Below, one piece after another: positions 1 to 5,223 of a stretch of 5,223 nucleotides of DNA. Source of the stretch: Methanobacteriota archaeon (lineage in GTDB: Archaea; Thermoplasmatota; Thermoplasmata; RBG-16-68-12); the NCBI GenBank assembly GCA_005878635.1, contig VBLS01000098.1:1-5223 (forward strand). The letters run 5' to 3'. A program made the translations under genes and the position numbers. Position 1 is the stretch's first letter, and every line of letters starts with the position of its first letter. A model generated the notes under the pieces. That model did no database searches. It saw only the letters and a list, made by a program, of their open reading frames with translations, and had not been told where the DNA came from.

Positions 1-1314
1 CCCCGCGTCGAAGGTCACGGAGAGGATCTCGCCTTTGCTGAAGAATCCGCTAAAGGGAATAATCCCGGCGAGGGCGAGGGATCCGAACAGCATGACCCGC
101 GAGGTGATCGGCATCGACTTCGAGAGGCCGCCCATCTCCCGCATGTCGTTCGTGTGGACGGCGTGGATCACGCTGCCGGCGGACAGGAACAGGAGGGCCT
201 TGAAGAACGCGTGGTTGAAGAGGTGGTAGAGGGCGGCGCTGTACCCCGCCGAGTTGACCGGCTCTCCGTTGACCGCCTCCGTCGCCATCAGGTACGCGCC
301 GGCGCCGAGGCCCAGGAACATGTACGCGAGCTGGGAGATCGTCGAGAAGGCCAGGACGCGCTTGATGTCGTTGTTCACGACGGCCATCGTCGCGGCGAAG
401 ATCGCCGTGAAGCCGCCGATGCCCGCGATGACCAGGATGGCGGTGAAGGGCGGTTGGACCCCCGGGGCGAGGGGGACGAGGAAAATGAAGGACCGCGCGG
501 TCAGGTAGACGCCGGCCTTGACCATCGTCGCCGCGTGGATCAGCGCGCTGACCGTCGTCGGGCCCTCCATCGCGTCCGGCAACCAGGCATGGAGCGGGAA
601 CTGGGCCGACTTCCCGACGGCCCCGCCGAACAGGAGGAGGGGGATCAAGGTCAGCAGCTGCGGACTCAGGAGCCCGACCCGCGGCGCGATGTCGTTGAAG
701 CGCAGCGTCCCGAATTCGTTCCAGATCACGAGGACGCCGACGAGGAACAGGACGTCCCCGACGCGGGTGACGAGGAACGCCTTCTTCGCCGCCGCGGCGG
801 CCTCCGGCTTGTGGTACCAGAATCCGATGAGCAGGTAGGAGCAGAGGCCCATGATTTCCCAGAAGATCAGAAGCTGCAGGAAGTTGTCCGCGCTGACGGT
901 CCCGAGCATCCCGGTCGCGAAGAGGCTGACCTCCGCGTAGTAACGAGGCTTGCCTTCCTCCTCGTGCATGTAGCCAAGAGAATAGATGAAAATCAGGAGG
1001 CAGAGGAACGACACGAGGACGAGCATCAACGAGCTGAGGTTGTCGATCAAGAGCGAGATCCGGATCTCGTTTCCGGGGATGCTCGGGAGCCAGACGTATC
1101 CGTCGATCGTCTGCGACGCGAAGCCCCCTCCGAGGGCGCCCTGGGCGAGGACCTGGACGAAGACGTAGAGGGAGAGGACGAGCGATCCGAGCATCCCGGC
1201 GACGGCGACGTAGCCGCTGCCGTCCCGCAGCCACCGTCCGAGGAGGCCGATGATGACGAAGGCCGCGAGCGGCAGCAGCAGGATGAGCCAGGCGACCCAC
1301 GCATTCTCGATCAT
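1..1314 (-). CDS. nuoL: NADH-quinone oxidoreductase subunit L (antiporter-like pump), first 438 residues, partial
   Basis: The frame starts at the ATG at 1314, 3 bases after the nuoK stop, and runs open to the left edge, giving 438 of the roughly 600-650 residues usual for NuoL. NuoL is the distal antiporter-like subunit and translocates protons through half-channels. The family blocks are clear: FWEIMGLCSYLLIGFWY (151-167, with the TM5 Glu153), GKSAQFPLHAWLPDAMEGP (234-252, with Lys235), VSALIHAATMVKAGVYL (255-271, with His260), NNDIKRVLAFSTISQLAYMF (314-333, with Lys318), and NHAFFKALLFLSAGSVIHA (367-385, with His368 and Lys372). IIPFSGFFSKGEIL (418-431) then follows. All expected pump residues in this part are present. 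The last helices and the long lateral helix lie outside the window. MrpA-type antiporter subunits share these blocks, but the position directly after nuoK makes NuoL the best call. Confidence 0.96.
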   Translation of the reverse strand, partial: MIENAWVAWLILLLPLAAFVIIGLLGRWLRDGSGYVAVAGMLGSLVLSLYVFVQVLAQGALGGGFASQTIDGYVWLPSIPGNEIRISLLIDNLSSLMLVLVSFLCLLIFIYSLGYMHEEEGKPRYYAEVSLFATGMLGTVSADNFLQLLIFWEIMGLCSYLLIGFWYHKPEAAAAAKKAFLVTRVGDVLFLVGVLVIWNEFGTLRFNDIAPRVGLLSPQLLTLIPLLLFGGAVGKSAQFPLHAWLPDAMEGPTTVSALIHAATMVKAGVYLTARSFIFLVPLAPGVQPPFTAILVIAGIGGFTAIFAATMAVVNNDIKRVLAFSTISQLAYMFLGLGAGAYLMATEAVNGEPVNSAGYSAALYHLFNHAFFKALLFLSAGSVIHAVHTNDMREMGGLSKSMPITSRVMLFGSLALAGIIPFSGFFSKGEILSVTFDAG

Positions 1315-1317
1315 GGC

Positions 1318-1611
1318 TCACCATTTCAGGAAGCGGATCTTGTCGAGCTCGATCGAGCCGTGGGTCTGGTAGATCGAGAGGAACACCGCGAGGCCGACGG
1401 CCGCCTCCGCCGCGGCGACCGCAATCCCGAGGAGGGCGAAGATCTGGCCGCTCGGGTTCCCGCTGTACGACGAGAACGCGACGAAGTTGAGGATCGAGGC
1501 GTTCAGGATGATCTCGATCGACATCAGCACGATGATCCCGTTCCGGCGGGCGAGGACGCCGTAGAGCCCGATACACAACAGGGCCCCGGAAAGCAGGAGC
1601 TCGTATTCCAA
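1318..1611 (-). CDS. nuoK: NADH-quinone oxidoreductase subunit K
   Basis: NuoK is an MrpC-like three-helix subunit of the proton path, next to NuoJ and the first pump subunit. This 97-residue protein has helices at about 4-20, 26-46 and 57-81. The two essential membrane glutamates are present: Glu33 in LMSIEIILNAS (29-39), matching E. coli Glu36, and Glu69 in AVAAAEAAVGLA (64-75), matching Glu72. GVLARRNGI (18-26) is also typical of the family. Length is close to the usual 100. The start is a TTG 5 bases after the nuoJ2 stop. It is the only start that keeps the whole first helix. The nearest Shine-Dalgarno-like sequence (AGGTGG, 13 bases upstream) is distant, so translation may depend on coupling to nuoJ2. 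nuoL follows after 3 bases. Confidence 0.95.
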   Translation of the reverse strand: MEYELLLSGALLCIGLYGVLARRNGIIVLMSIEIILNASILNFVAFSSYSGNPSGQIFALLGIAVAAAEAAVGLAVFLSIYQTHGSIELDKIRFLKW

Positions 1612-1616
1612 GGGAA

Positions 1617-1886
1617 TCAGGGGCCCACCTTCCCCGGCTCTTCCATCTTCGCGAGGTACACGCCGCCGATCATCGCGGCGGCGAGGAGGATCGCAATGAG
1701 GATGATCGTGATCGGGAAGGCGTCGAACAACTGGTTCGCGATCCCATCGGACGACGTCGCGTTCGGGTCGTACACCGGCAGGGAGGTCGGGGACTGCGGC
1801 CAGCTCACGGGACCGAGGAAGGAGACGGCCATGACGCCGAACAAGGCGGCGACCGCGAGGACGACCGAGAACTCGCGAAGGTTCAT
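1617..1886 (-). CDS. nuoJ2: NADH-quinone oxidoreductase subunit J, C-terminal half (J2 of a split NuoJ)
   Basis: This 89-residue protein has two hydrophobic segments (about 7-25 and 57-79) joined by a polar, Pro/Ser-rich loop (28-50), then a short charged tail. The loop and second helix fit the last part of NuoJ: LFDAFPITIILIAILLAAAM (53-72) aligns with the LFGPYVLAVELASMLLLAGL region of E. coli NuoJ. Sequence similarity is weak, so the call rests mainly on position after J1 and before nuoK, size and topology. The Glu of the VEL motif is Leu in this alignment. The ATG start overlaps the J1 stop and has AGGAGG 7 bases upstream, so it is an independently translated gene. It probably assembles with J1 to rebuild the five-helix NuoJ. 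Confidence 0.82.
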   Translation of the reverse strand: MNLREFSVVLAVAALFGVMAVSFLGPVSWPQSPTSLPVYDPNATSSDGIANQLFDAFPITIILIAILLAAAMIGGVYLAKMEEPGKVGP

Positions 1887-2164
1887 TCCGGCGCCTCCTG
1901 CCCCGGCTCGTCCATGATCTTCCGGCGCGTGAGCATGATGCCGAAGACCATGAGGACCGGGACCGCGCCGGCGTACACGAGGATCTGGATGAGGAACACG
2001 AACTCGCTGAGGAACAGCAGGTAGATCACGCCGATCGTCACGAGGGTCATCGCGAGCCAGAACGCGGCGCGGACGAGGCGCTTGTTGATGACCACGAGGA
2101 CGGAGCCGATGATCTCGAAGGCGCTCAGGATGAAGAACGCGATGAGCTCCCAGTCAACGGCCAC
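1883..2164 (-). CDS. nuoJ1: NADH-quinone oxidoreductase subunit J, N-terminal half (J1 of a split NuoJ)
   Basis: This 93-residue membrane protein has three hydrophobic segments (about 7-26, 33-52, 57-78) and a charged tail. The third contains IQILVYAGAVPVLMVFGIML (59-78), matching LEIIVYAGAIMVLFVFVVMM of E. coli NuoJ, the TM3 pi-bulge helix that switches during catalysis. Tyr64 is the conserved tyrosine. It covers only the first three helices of a bacterial NuoJ (about 180 residues); the rest is in the next gene. The start is a GTG (no in-frame ATG is available before the first helix) behind a weak G-rich ribosome site. An ATG at 2169 is out of frame. The stop overlaps the J2 start (ATGA). 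The split is a known arrangement in some archaea, so it is unlikely to be a frameshift. Confidence 0.92.
   Translation of the reverse strand: MAVDWELIAFFILSAFEIIGSVLVVINKRLVRAAFWLAMTLVTIGVIYLLFLSEFVFLIQILVYAGAVPVLMVFGIMLTRRKIMDEPGQEAPE
1894..1899 (-). promoter_or_regulatory. Ribosome binding site of nuoJ2
   Basis: A perfect AGGAGG, 7 bases before the ATG at 1886 and within the last codons of nuoJ1. It shows that the split in NuoJ is a real gene boundary with its own initiation signal, not a sequencing frameshift. Confidence 0.8.
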
Positions 2165-2209
2165 AGCATCCGGTCCCCCTTCCGACGCGTCCCCGGGCCT
2201 GCACCGACC
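2165..2209 (-). other. 45-base gap between nuoH and nuoJ1, the only spacer in the window
   Basis: Every other junction is an overlap or 0-5 bases. The gap falls where nuoI normally sits. I see no ferredoxin-type CxxCxxC reading frame in it, no convincing hairpin, and no T-run for a terminator. It does hold a G-rich stretch (AAGGGGGA) about 9 bases before the nuoJ1 GTG that could act as a weak ribosome site. Confidence 0.6.
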
Positions 2210-3439
2210 TCACCCGAGGACCCGGAAACCCGCCGCCACCAAGATCGCGAGGAGCGAATACGGGATCAGCCGCTTCCATCCGATGTTCAAAATCTGATCG
2301 ATCCGAACCCGAGGGACGGACCACGAGAGCACGACGAAGAACGCGGCGAGGAAGTAAATCCGCAGCAAGAACCAGATTTCCTCCGGCACGATCGGGACCG
2401 GGATCCCGCCGACCGACAGGGTCGTGAACACCGGCCCGCTCCAACCGCCCAGGTACAGGATCGAAATCAGCGCGCATGCGGCGAGCATCCGGAGCCACTT
2501 GAAGGCGAAGACGATGCCGAACCGCATCCCGCTGTACTCCGTCGTCCAGCCTTCGACGAGCTCCGCCTCGGCCTCTGGGATATCGAAGGGGACTCGCTCC
2601 ATCTCCGCGATCATCGCGACCGAGAAGATGAGGAAGCCGAGGAACTGGGGGCCGAAGACGTACCAAGCAGGCAGCGGCAACGTCGTCCCGAACGCGACGA
2701 GCGGCCGGTCTTGCTGCTGGACGATCTTCACCGGATCGAGGGTCCCGGTGAAGACGACGAGGGCGATCACCGCGAGGACCATCGGAATGGAATAGGAGAG
2801 GAGCATCGCCGCCGCGCGGAATCCGCCGACGAGGGTGTACTTGTTGTTCGCGGCGTACCCGGCGATTAGGATGCCGAGCGGGGCGAGGGAGAACGCGGCG
2901 AGGATGAACAAGATTCCGAGGTCGAGGTTCGCGACGTAGAAGCCGCTGCTCCAAGGCAGGACCGCGAAGACCATGAGCGTCGAGGAGGCGATCAGGACCG
3001 GGGAGATGTGGAACATCGCGGAGTCCGCGTTTCGCGGCGTGATGTTCTCCTTCTGGATGAGCTTCACGCCGTCCGCGAGGTTCTGCAAGTATCCCAGGCC
3101 CTTGTGCGTCGGCCGGTGGACCCGGTTGAAGGGCCAGAAGGGGAGGGACCAGATCGAGATCATGATGCCGTACCGGTCCTGCAGCCGGCTGTAGAGCTTC
3201 CGCTCGACCCACATCACGGTGAAGAGATTGAGGACCGTGACCCAGAGGACGACGATCGTCACGACGATGAGGTACGTCACCACCGTGATGACCGCATCCA
3301 ACCCGAGCCAGTCCCCGAGGCCCCGCAACGGAGGGATCGGGCCCGAGAGGGCGTAGATGATCGATTGGACGATGCCGATGATCGCGGCGACGAGCACCTT
3401 GCAGACCGCGAACAGATTCGGGATGAGGGGCGCGCTCAC
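2210..3439 (-). CDS. nuoH: NADH-quinone oxidoreductase subunit H (quinone-tunnel membrane subunit), enlarged
   Basis: NuoH anchors the peripheral arm and forms the quinone tunnel. At 409 residues it is longer than the usual 320-350. Family blocks seen: ERKLYSRLQDRYG (79-91), LQNLADGVKLIQKE (118-131), AANNKYTLVGGFRAA (196-210), and the acidic quinone-site loop PFDIPEAEAELVEGW (284-298) followed by TEYSG (300-304). Nine hydrophobic segments are visible, at roughly 9-32, 51-75, 143-162, 172-194, 211-230, 262-281, 308-331, 354-373 and 389-406. The segment at 51-75 corresponds to the usual first helix, so 9-32 looks like an added one. There is also an insertion of roughly 16 residues between RYG and LQNLADG. 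The GTG start at 3439 overlaps the nuoD stop (GTGA) and has GGGGAG 8 bases upstream. A GTG 21 bases earlier is possible but would consume that site. nuoI, the customary next gene, does not follow. Confidence 0.95.
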   Translation of the reverse strand: MSAPLIPNLFAVCKVLVAAIIGIVQSIIYALSGPIPPLRGLGDWLGLDAVITVVTYLIVVTIVVLWVTVLNLFTVMWVERKLYSRLQDRYGIMISIWSLPFWPFNRVHRPTHKGLGYLQNLADGVKLIQKENITPRNADSAMFHISPVLIASSTLMVFAVLPWSSGFYVANLDLGILFILAAFSLAPLGILIAGYAANNKYTLVGGFRAAAMLLSYSIPMVLAVIALVVFTGTLDPVKIVQQQDRPLVAFGTTLPLPAWYVFGPQFLGFLIFSVAMIAEMERVPFDIPEAEAELVEGWTTEYSGMRFGIVFAFKWLRMLAACALISILYLGGWSGPVFTTLSVGGIPVPIVPEEIWFLLRIYFLAAFFVVLSWSVPRVRIDQILNIGWKRLIPYSLLAILVAAGFRVLG

Positions 3440-4530
3440 TTGTCCATCTCCCCGACGCACACGTCCACGGAACCCAGGATCGAGACGACGTCCGCGAGCT
3501 TGTTCCCCCGAAGGAGGATCGGGGTCGCCGCCATCGTGCAGAACACCGGGCTGCGGATCTTCACGCGATAGGGCCGGTCATCCCCGTCGCCGATGACGTA
3601 GAAGAGGGCCTCCCCGCGGGAATCCTCCGTCTTCGCGTAGCCTTCGCCCTCCGCGCGCCGCGGCGGCTTCACGCGGTACGGCCCCGTCTTCGGCATCTTC
3701 TCCAGGGCCTGTCGAATGATGTTGCACGATTCCCGGAGCTCGTTGAAGCGGACCACGAACCGCGCGTACGAGTCGCCGACGCCGCCGTCCTGCCAAATTT
3801 GAGGTTCGAAGTCGATCTCCTCGTAGGTCTCGTACGGGTCGAGCCGCCGGAGGTCCACGTTCACGCCGCACGCCCGCAGGTTCGGGCCGGTGACGCCCCA
3901 GTTGATCGCATCGACGGCGGAGAGGGTGCCGACCCCTTCCGTGCGCATCCGGAACACCTTCGACTCGTGGAAGATCTTGGGATATTCGTTCTCGAGCTTC
4001 TCGAGGAAATGCTCGATGCTCCGCTTGCACATCGCTTCGAAGTTCTCCGGCAAATCATTCCGGACGCCGCCGACCCGCGGGTAGTTCTGGTTCATCCGCG
4101 CGCCCGACATGAGTTGGATCAGGTCCAGGAACAGCTCCCGCTCCCGGAGGCACCACAGGAGGCCGGTCAGCAGGCCGAGGTCCGGTCCGTAGGACGCGAG
4201 CCACATCAGGTGCGAGGCGATCCGCTGCAGCTCGAGCGAGATGACGCGGATCCATTGCCCTCGCTCCGGCGTCTCGATCCCCATCATCTTCTCGACCGCG
4301 AGGCAGTACGCGTGGGACCAGGTAATCGAGGAGACGTAGCAGAGGCGGTCCGTGAGGACGACGTTCTTCTGGAACTCCCGCACCTCCATGATCTTCTCGT
4401 ACCCGCGGTGCAGGTAGCCGATCTCCGGCTTCGCGTCCGTGATCGTCTCGCCGTCGACCTTGACCTTCATATTCCAGAGGCCGTGCGTCATCGGGTGCTG
4501 CGGCCCCATGTTGATCCAGAACTCCGGCAT
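3436..4530 (-). CDS. nuoD: NADH-quinone oxidoreductase subunit D (49 kDa-type, quinone-site subunit)
   Basis: This 364-residue protein is the hydrogenase-large-subunit homologue that forms the quinone head-group site with NuoB and NuoH. GPQHPMTHG at 9-17 carries the two loop histidines (His12, His16), and Tyr65 matches the quinone-binding Tyr of Thermus Nqo4 (Tyr87). The 49 kDa signature LHRGYEKIMEVR is at 40-51. Further conserved blocks are LQRIASHLMWL (101-111), GARMNQNYPRVGGVRNDLPE (143-162) and the C-terminal LADVVSILGSVD (345-356). It lacks the paired CxxC nickel ligands of true [NiFe] hydrogenases. However, Cys64 and Cys358 sit where the first Cys of each pair would be; typical bacterial NuoD has Asp and Val or similar there. 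The start ATG follows the nuoC stop directly with GGAGG 7 bases upstream. Its stop overlaps the nuoH start. Length is normal for a separate D subunit. Confidence 0.97.
   Translation of the reverse strand: MPEFWINMGPQHPMTHGLWNMKVKVDGETITDAKPEIGYLHRGYEKIMEVREFQKNVVLTDRLCYVSSITWSHAYCLAVEKMMGIETPERGQWIRVISLELQRIASHLMWLASYGPDLGLLTGLLWCLRERELFLDLIQLMSGARMNQNYPRVGGVRNDLPENFEAMCKRSIEHFLEKLENEYPKIFHESKVFRMRTEGVGTLSAVDAINWGVTGPNLRACGVNVDLRRLDPYETYEEIDFEPQIWQDGGVGDSYARFVVRFNELRESCNIIRQALEKMPKTGPYRVKPPRRAEGEGYAKTEDSRGEALFYVIGDGDDRPYRVKIRSPVFCTMAATPILLRGNKLADVVSILGSVDVCVGEMDK
3448..3453 (-). promoter_or_regulatory. Ribosome binding site deciding the nuoH GTG start
   Basis: GGGGAG lies 8 bases before the GTG at 3439 and inside the end of nuoD. 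It favours this start over the in-frame GTG at 3460, and agrees with the GTGA stop-start overlap. Confidence 0.6.
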
Positions 4531-5070
4531 TCACTTCCCTCCCCGGAGCTTGCGGCGTGTGATGTACTGGCGGTCGACCTCCTGCGCGAAGTCCTTGCGG
4601 AGCGGGTGGAACTTGAAGTCCTGCGGCAGCAAGATGCGCTCCAGGTTCGGGTGGCCCTCGAACTCGATCCCCATGAGGTCCCACGCCTCCCGCTCGTGGT
4701 AGTTCGCGGCGTTCCAGAGGCCCGTGAGGCTCTTGATCTTCGGATCGTCGTAGGGGATGTGCGCGGTGACCTGGACCATGCATCCGTTGTAATAGTTCTC
4801 GATGTGGTAGGTGCAATCGAACCGGTCCTTCCAATCGACCGCCGTGATGCAGGAGAGATGCTCGAAGCCGATGGTCTTCTGCAGGTACGTGCAGACCGGG
4901 ATCAGGTCGTCGCGGTCGATTGTCACCGCCAGGTGCCCCGGCCGCAGGACCTTGCCGTCGAGCAATTTCGCGCCGAACGCCGCTTTGAGGCCGCCGAGGA
5001 CCTCCTTCTCGATCAGGGGGACGGGACGGCCCGAGACCACGACGGGCGCCGCGCGGACGACCGCGCTCAT
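4531..5070 (-). CDS. nuoC: NADH-quinone oxidoreductase subunit C (30 kDa-type subunit)
   Basis: This 179-residue soluble protein is a peripheral-arm subunit that packs against NuoD and carries no cofactor. The family signature lies at about residues 125-161: HEREAWDLMGIEFEGHP, then NLERIL, then HPLRKDF. In the PROSITE-type pattern the position before RIL usually holds Lys, Arg or Pro; here it is Glu144. The upstream part (about 20-105) fits the usual alpha/beta domain, with ITAVDW at 75-80. I chose the ATG at 5070 because it overlaps the nuoA stop (ATGA), has a strong GGAGGAGG ribosome site 10 bases upstream, and gives a typical length. The same frame stays open further upstream, but that stretch is the out-of-frame shadow of nuoA. 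It is not fused to NuoD: its TGA abuts the nuoD ATG with no spacer. Confidence 0.96.
   Translation of the reverse strand: MSAVVRAAPVVVSGRPVPLIEKEVLGGLKAAFGAKLLDGKVLRPGHLAVTIDRDDLIPVCTYLQKTIGFEHLSCITAVDWKDRFDCTYHIENYYNGCMVQVTAHIPYDDPKIKSLTGLWNAANYHEREAWDLMGIEFEGHPNLERILLPQDFKFHPLRKDFAQEVDRQYITRRKLRGGK
4538..4544 (-). promoter_or_regulatory. Ribosome binding site of nuoD
   Basis: GGGGAGG lies within the last nuoC codons, with 7 bases between it and the nuoD ATG at 4530. It supports that start, which follows the nuoC stop with no gap. Confidence 0.7.
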
Positions 5071-5223
5071 ATTTGGATGACCTCCTCCTTCTTGAGCGCG
5101 TACTGCGTGGCGACGAACATGATCCCGAGGAAGAGGAAGATCGAGAACTTGCCCACCGGCGACGCGGAGCTCAGGAGCCCGCCCCATGCGAACGCCCAGA
5201 GGAGGAGGAACACCGCCGCGACA
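5067..5223 (-). CDS. nuoA: NADH-quinone oxidoreductase subunit A, C-terminal 51 residues (partial)
   Basis: The reading frame entering from the right edge encodes 51 residues before a TGA. NuoA is a small three-helix membrane subunit of complex I at the junction with the peripheral arm. The first visible residues, VAAVFLLLW, align with the end of the second helix of E. coli NuoA (VEALYLFAW). After a short loop there is a third hydrophobic segment (about residues 26-41 of the fragment), then a charged tail, KKEEVIQI. The start and first two helices lie outside the window. Its stop overlaps the nuoC start in an ATGA, so the two are translationally coupled. The residue aligned with the conserved E. 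coli Glu81 is Ala here. The match is short, and another small membrane protein cannot be fully excluded, but helix pattern and operon position both favour NuoA. Confidence 0.68.
   Translation of the reverse strand, partial: VAAVFLLLWAFAWGGLLSSASPVGKFSIFLFLGIMFVATQYALKKEEVIQI
5081..5090 (-). promoter_or_regulatory. Ribosome binding site of nuoC
   Basis: AAGGAGGAGG lies 10 bases before the ATG at 5070, inside the last codons of nuoA. It decides the nuoC start over an open in-frame extension that reaches an ATG at 5187. The same bases encode the Lys-Lys-Glu-Glu of the NuoA tail. Confidence 0.8.

Noticed and set aside
1..1314. The antiporter-like protein as an MrpA/MnhA or hydrogenase-linked subunit.
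   Set aside because: It directly follows nuoK in a nuo operon, and its blocks match NuoL. The C-terminal part that would separate these best lies outside the window.
50..1576. A 508-codon minus-strand open frame overlapping nuoL and nuoK.
   Set aside because: It is an out-of-frame shadow of nuoL, Arg/Pro-rich and without motifs. The true NuoL frame starts at 1314 and contains all family blocks.
1883..1886. A sequencing frameshift breaking one nuoJ gene into two.
   Set aside because: J2 has its own ATG and AGGAGG at ideal spacing, and J1 ends in a plausible charged tail. Split nuoJ is also a known archaeal arrangement.
154..1917. A 587-codon open frame on the plus strand opposite nuoL, nuoK and nuoJ2.
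   Set aside because: Its product is low-complexity, rich in Arg, Glu, Asp and Gly, with no domain. It is antisense to clearly conserved genes, and GC-rich codon bias explains the lack of stops.
2165..2209. A terminator or promoter between nuoH and nuoJ1.
   Set aside because: Only weak GC-rich complementarity is visible, with no stable stem, T-run or AT-rich TATA-like box.
2154..3212. A 352-codon minus-strand open frame overlapping nuoH.
   Set aside because: It is the alternate frame of nuoH, with Arg/Pro-rich composition and no membrane segments. I checked the gap region within it for a nuoI remnant and found no CxxCxxC pattern.
3436..4530. NuoD as a catalytic [NiFe] hydrogenase large subunit, suggested by Cys64 and Cys358.
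   Set aside because: Only one Cys of each CxxC pair is present, so nickel cannot be ligated in the usual way. The quinone-site His12, His16 and Tyr65 and the 49 kDa signature are intact.

Overview
The window is one stretch of a complex I (nuo/fpo-type, 11-14-subunit proton-pumping oxidoreductase) operon. All of it is transcribed on the minus strand, so genes read from right to left. In transcription order: the C-terminal end of nuoA (cut by the right edge), nuoC, nuoD, nuoH, a 45-base gap, a split nuoJ (two small genes, J1 and J2), nuoK, and the first 438 codons of nuoL (cut by the left edge). Apart from the 45-base gap, neighbours overlap by 4 bases or lie 0-5 bases apart, so this is a tightly packed, translationally coupled operon. 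No promoter, terminator, RNA gene, repeat or mobile element was seen.

How the parts work together: NuoC and NuoD form part of the peripheral arm next to the quinone site. NuoH is the membrane foot holding the quinone tunnel. NuoA, J and K link the foot to the pump chain. NuoL is the distal antiporter-like pump. Quinone reduction at the D/H/(B) interface drives conformational and charge changes along the membrane arm, which pumps protons. The NADH-input subunits (E, F, G) are not in the window. The two Fe-S subunits that would carry electrons to quinone, NuoB and NuoI, are missing from their customary places (between A and C, and between H and J).

Organism: I infer a GC-rich archaeon, most likely in or near the Thermoplasmata/Euryarchaeota, with moderate to low confidence. 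The reasons are the split NuoJ (known to me from haloarchaeal and Thermoplasma-type operons), separate C and D genes, two NuoD cysteines that resemble those I recall in methanogen FpoD, and Purple-book-clear Shine-Dalgarno sites with GTG and TTG starts. No taxonomic marker is present, and a bacterial origin is not excluded.

This is a recognisable respiratory operon, not a new system. The parts worth a second look are the displaced Fe-S subunits, an enlarged NuoH with an apparent extra N-terminal membrane helix and an insertion beside the quinone tunnel, the hydrogenase-position cysteines of NuoD, and lost acidic residues in NuoA and in NuoJ2.
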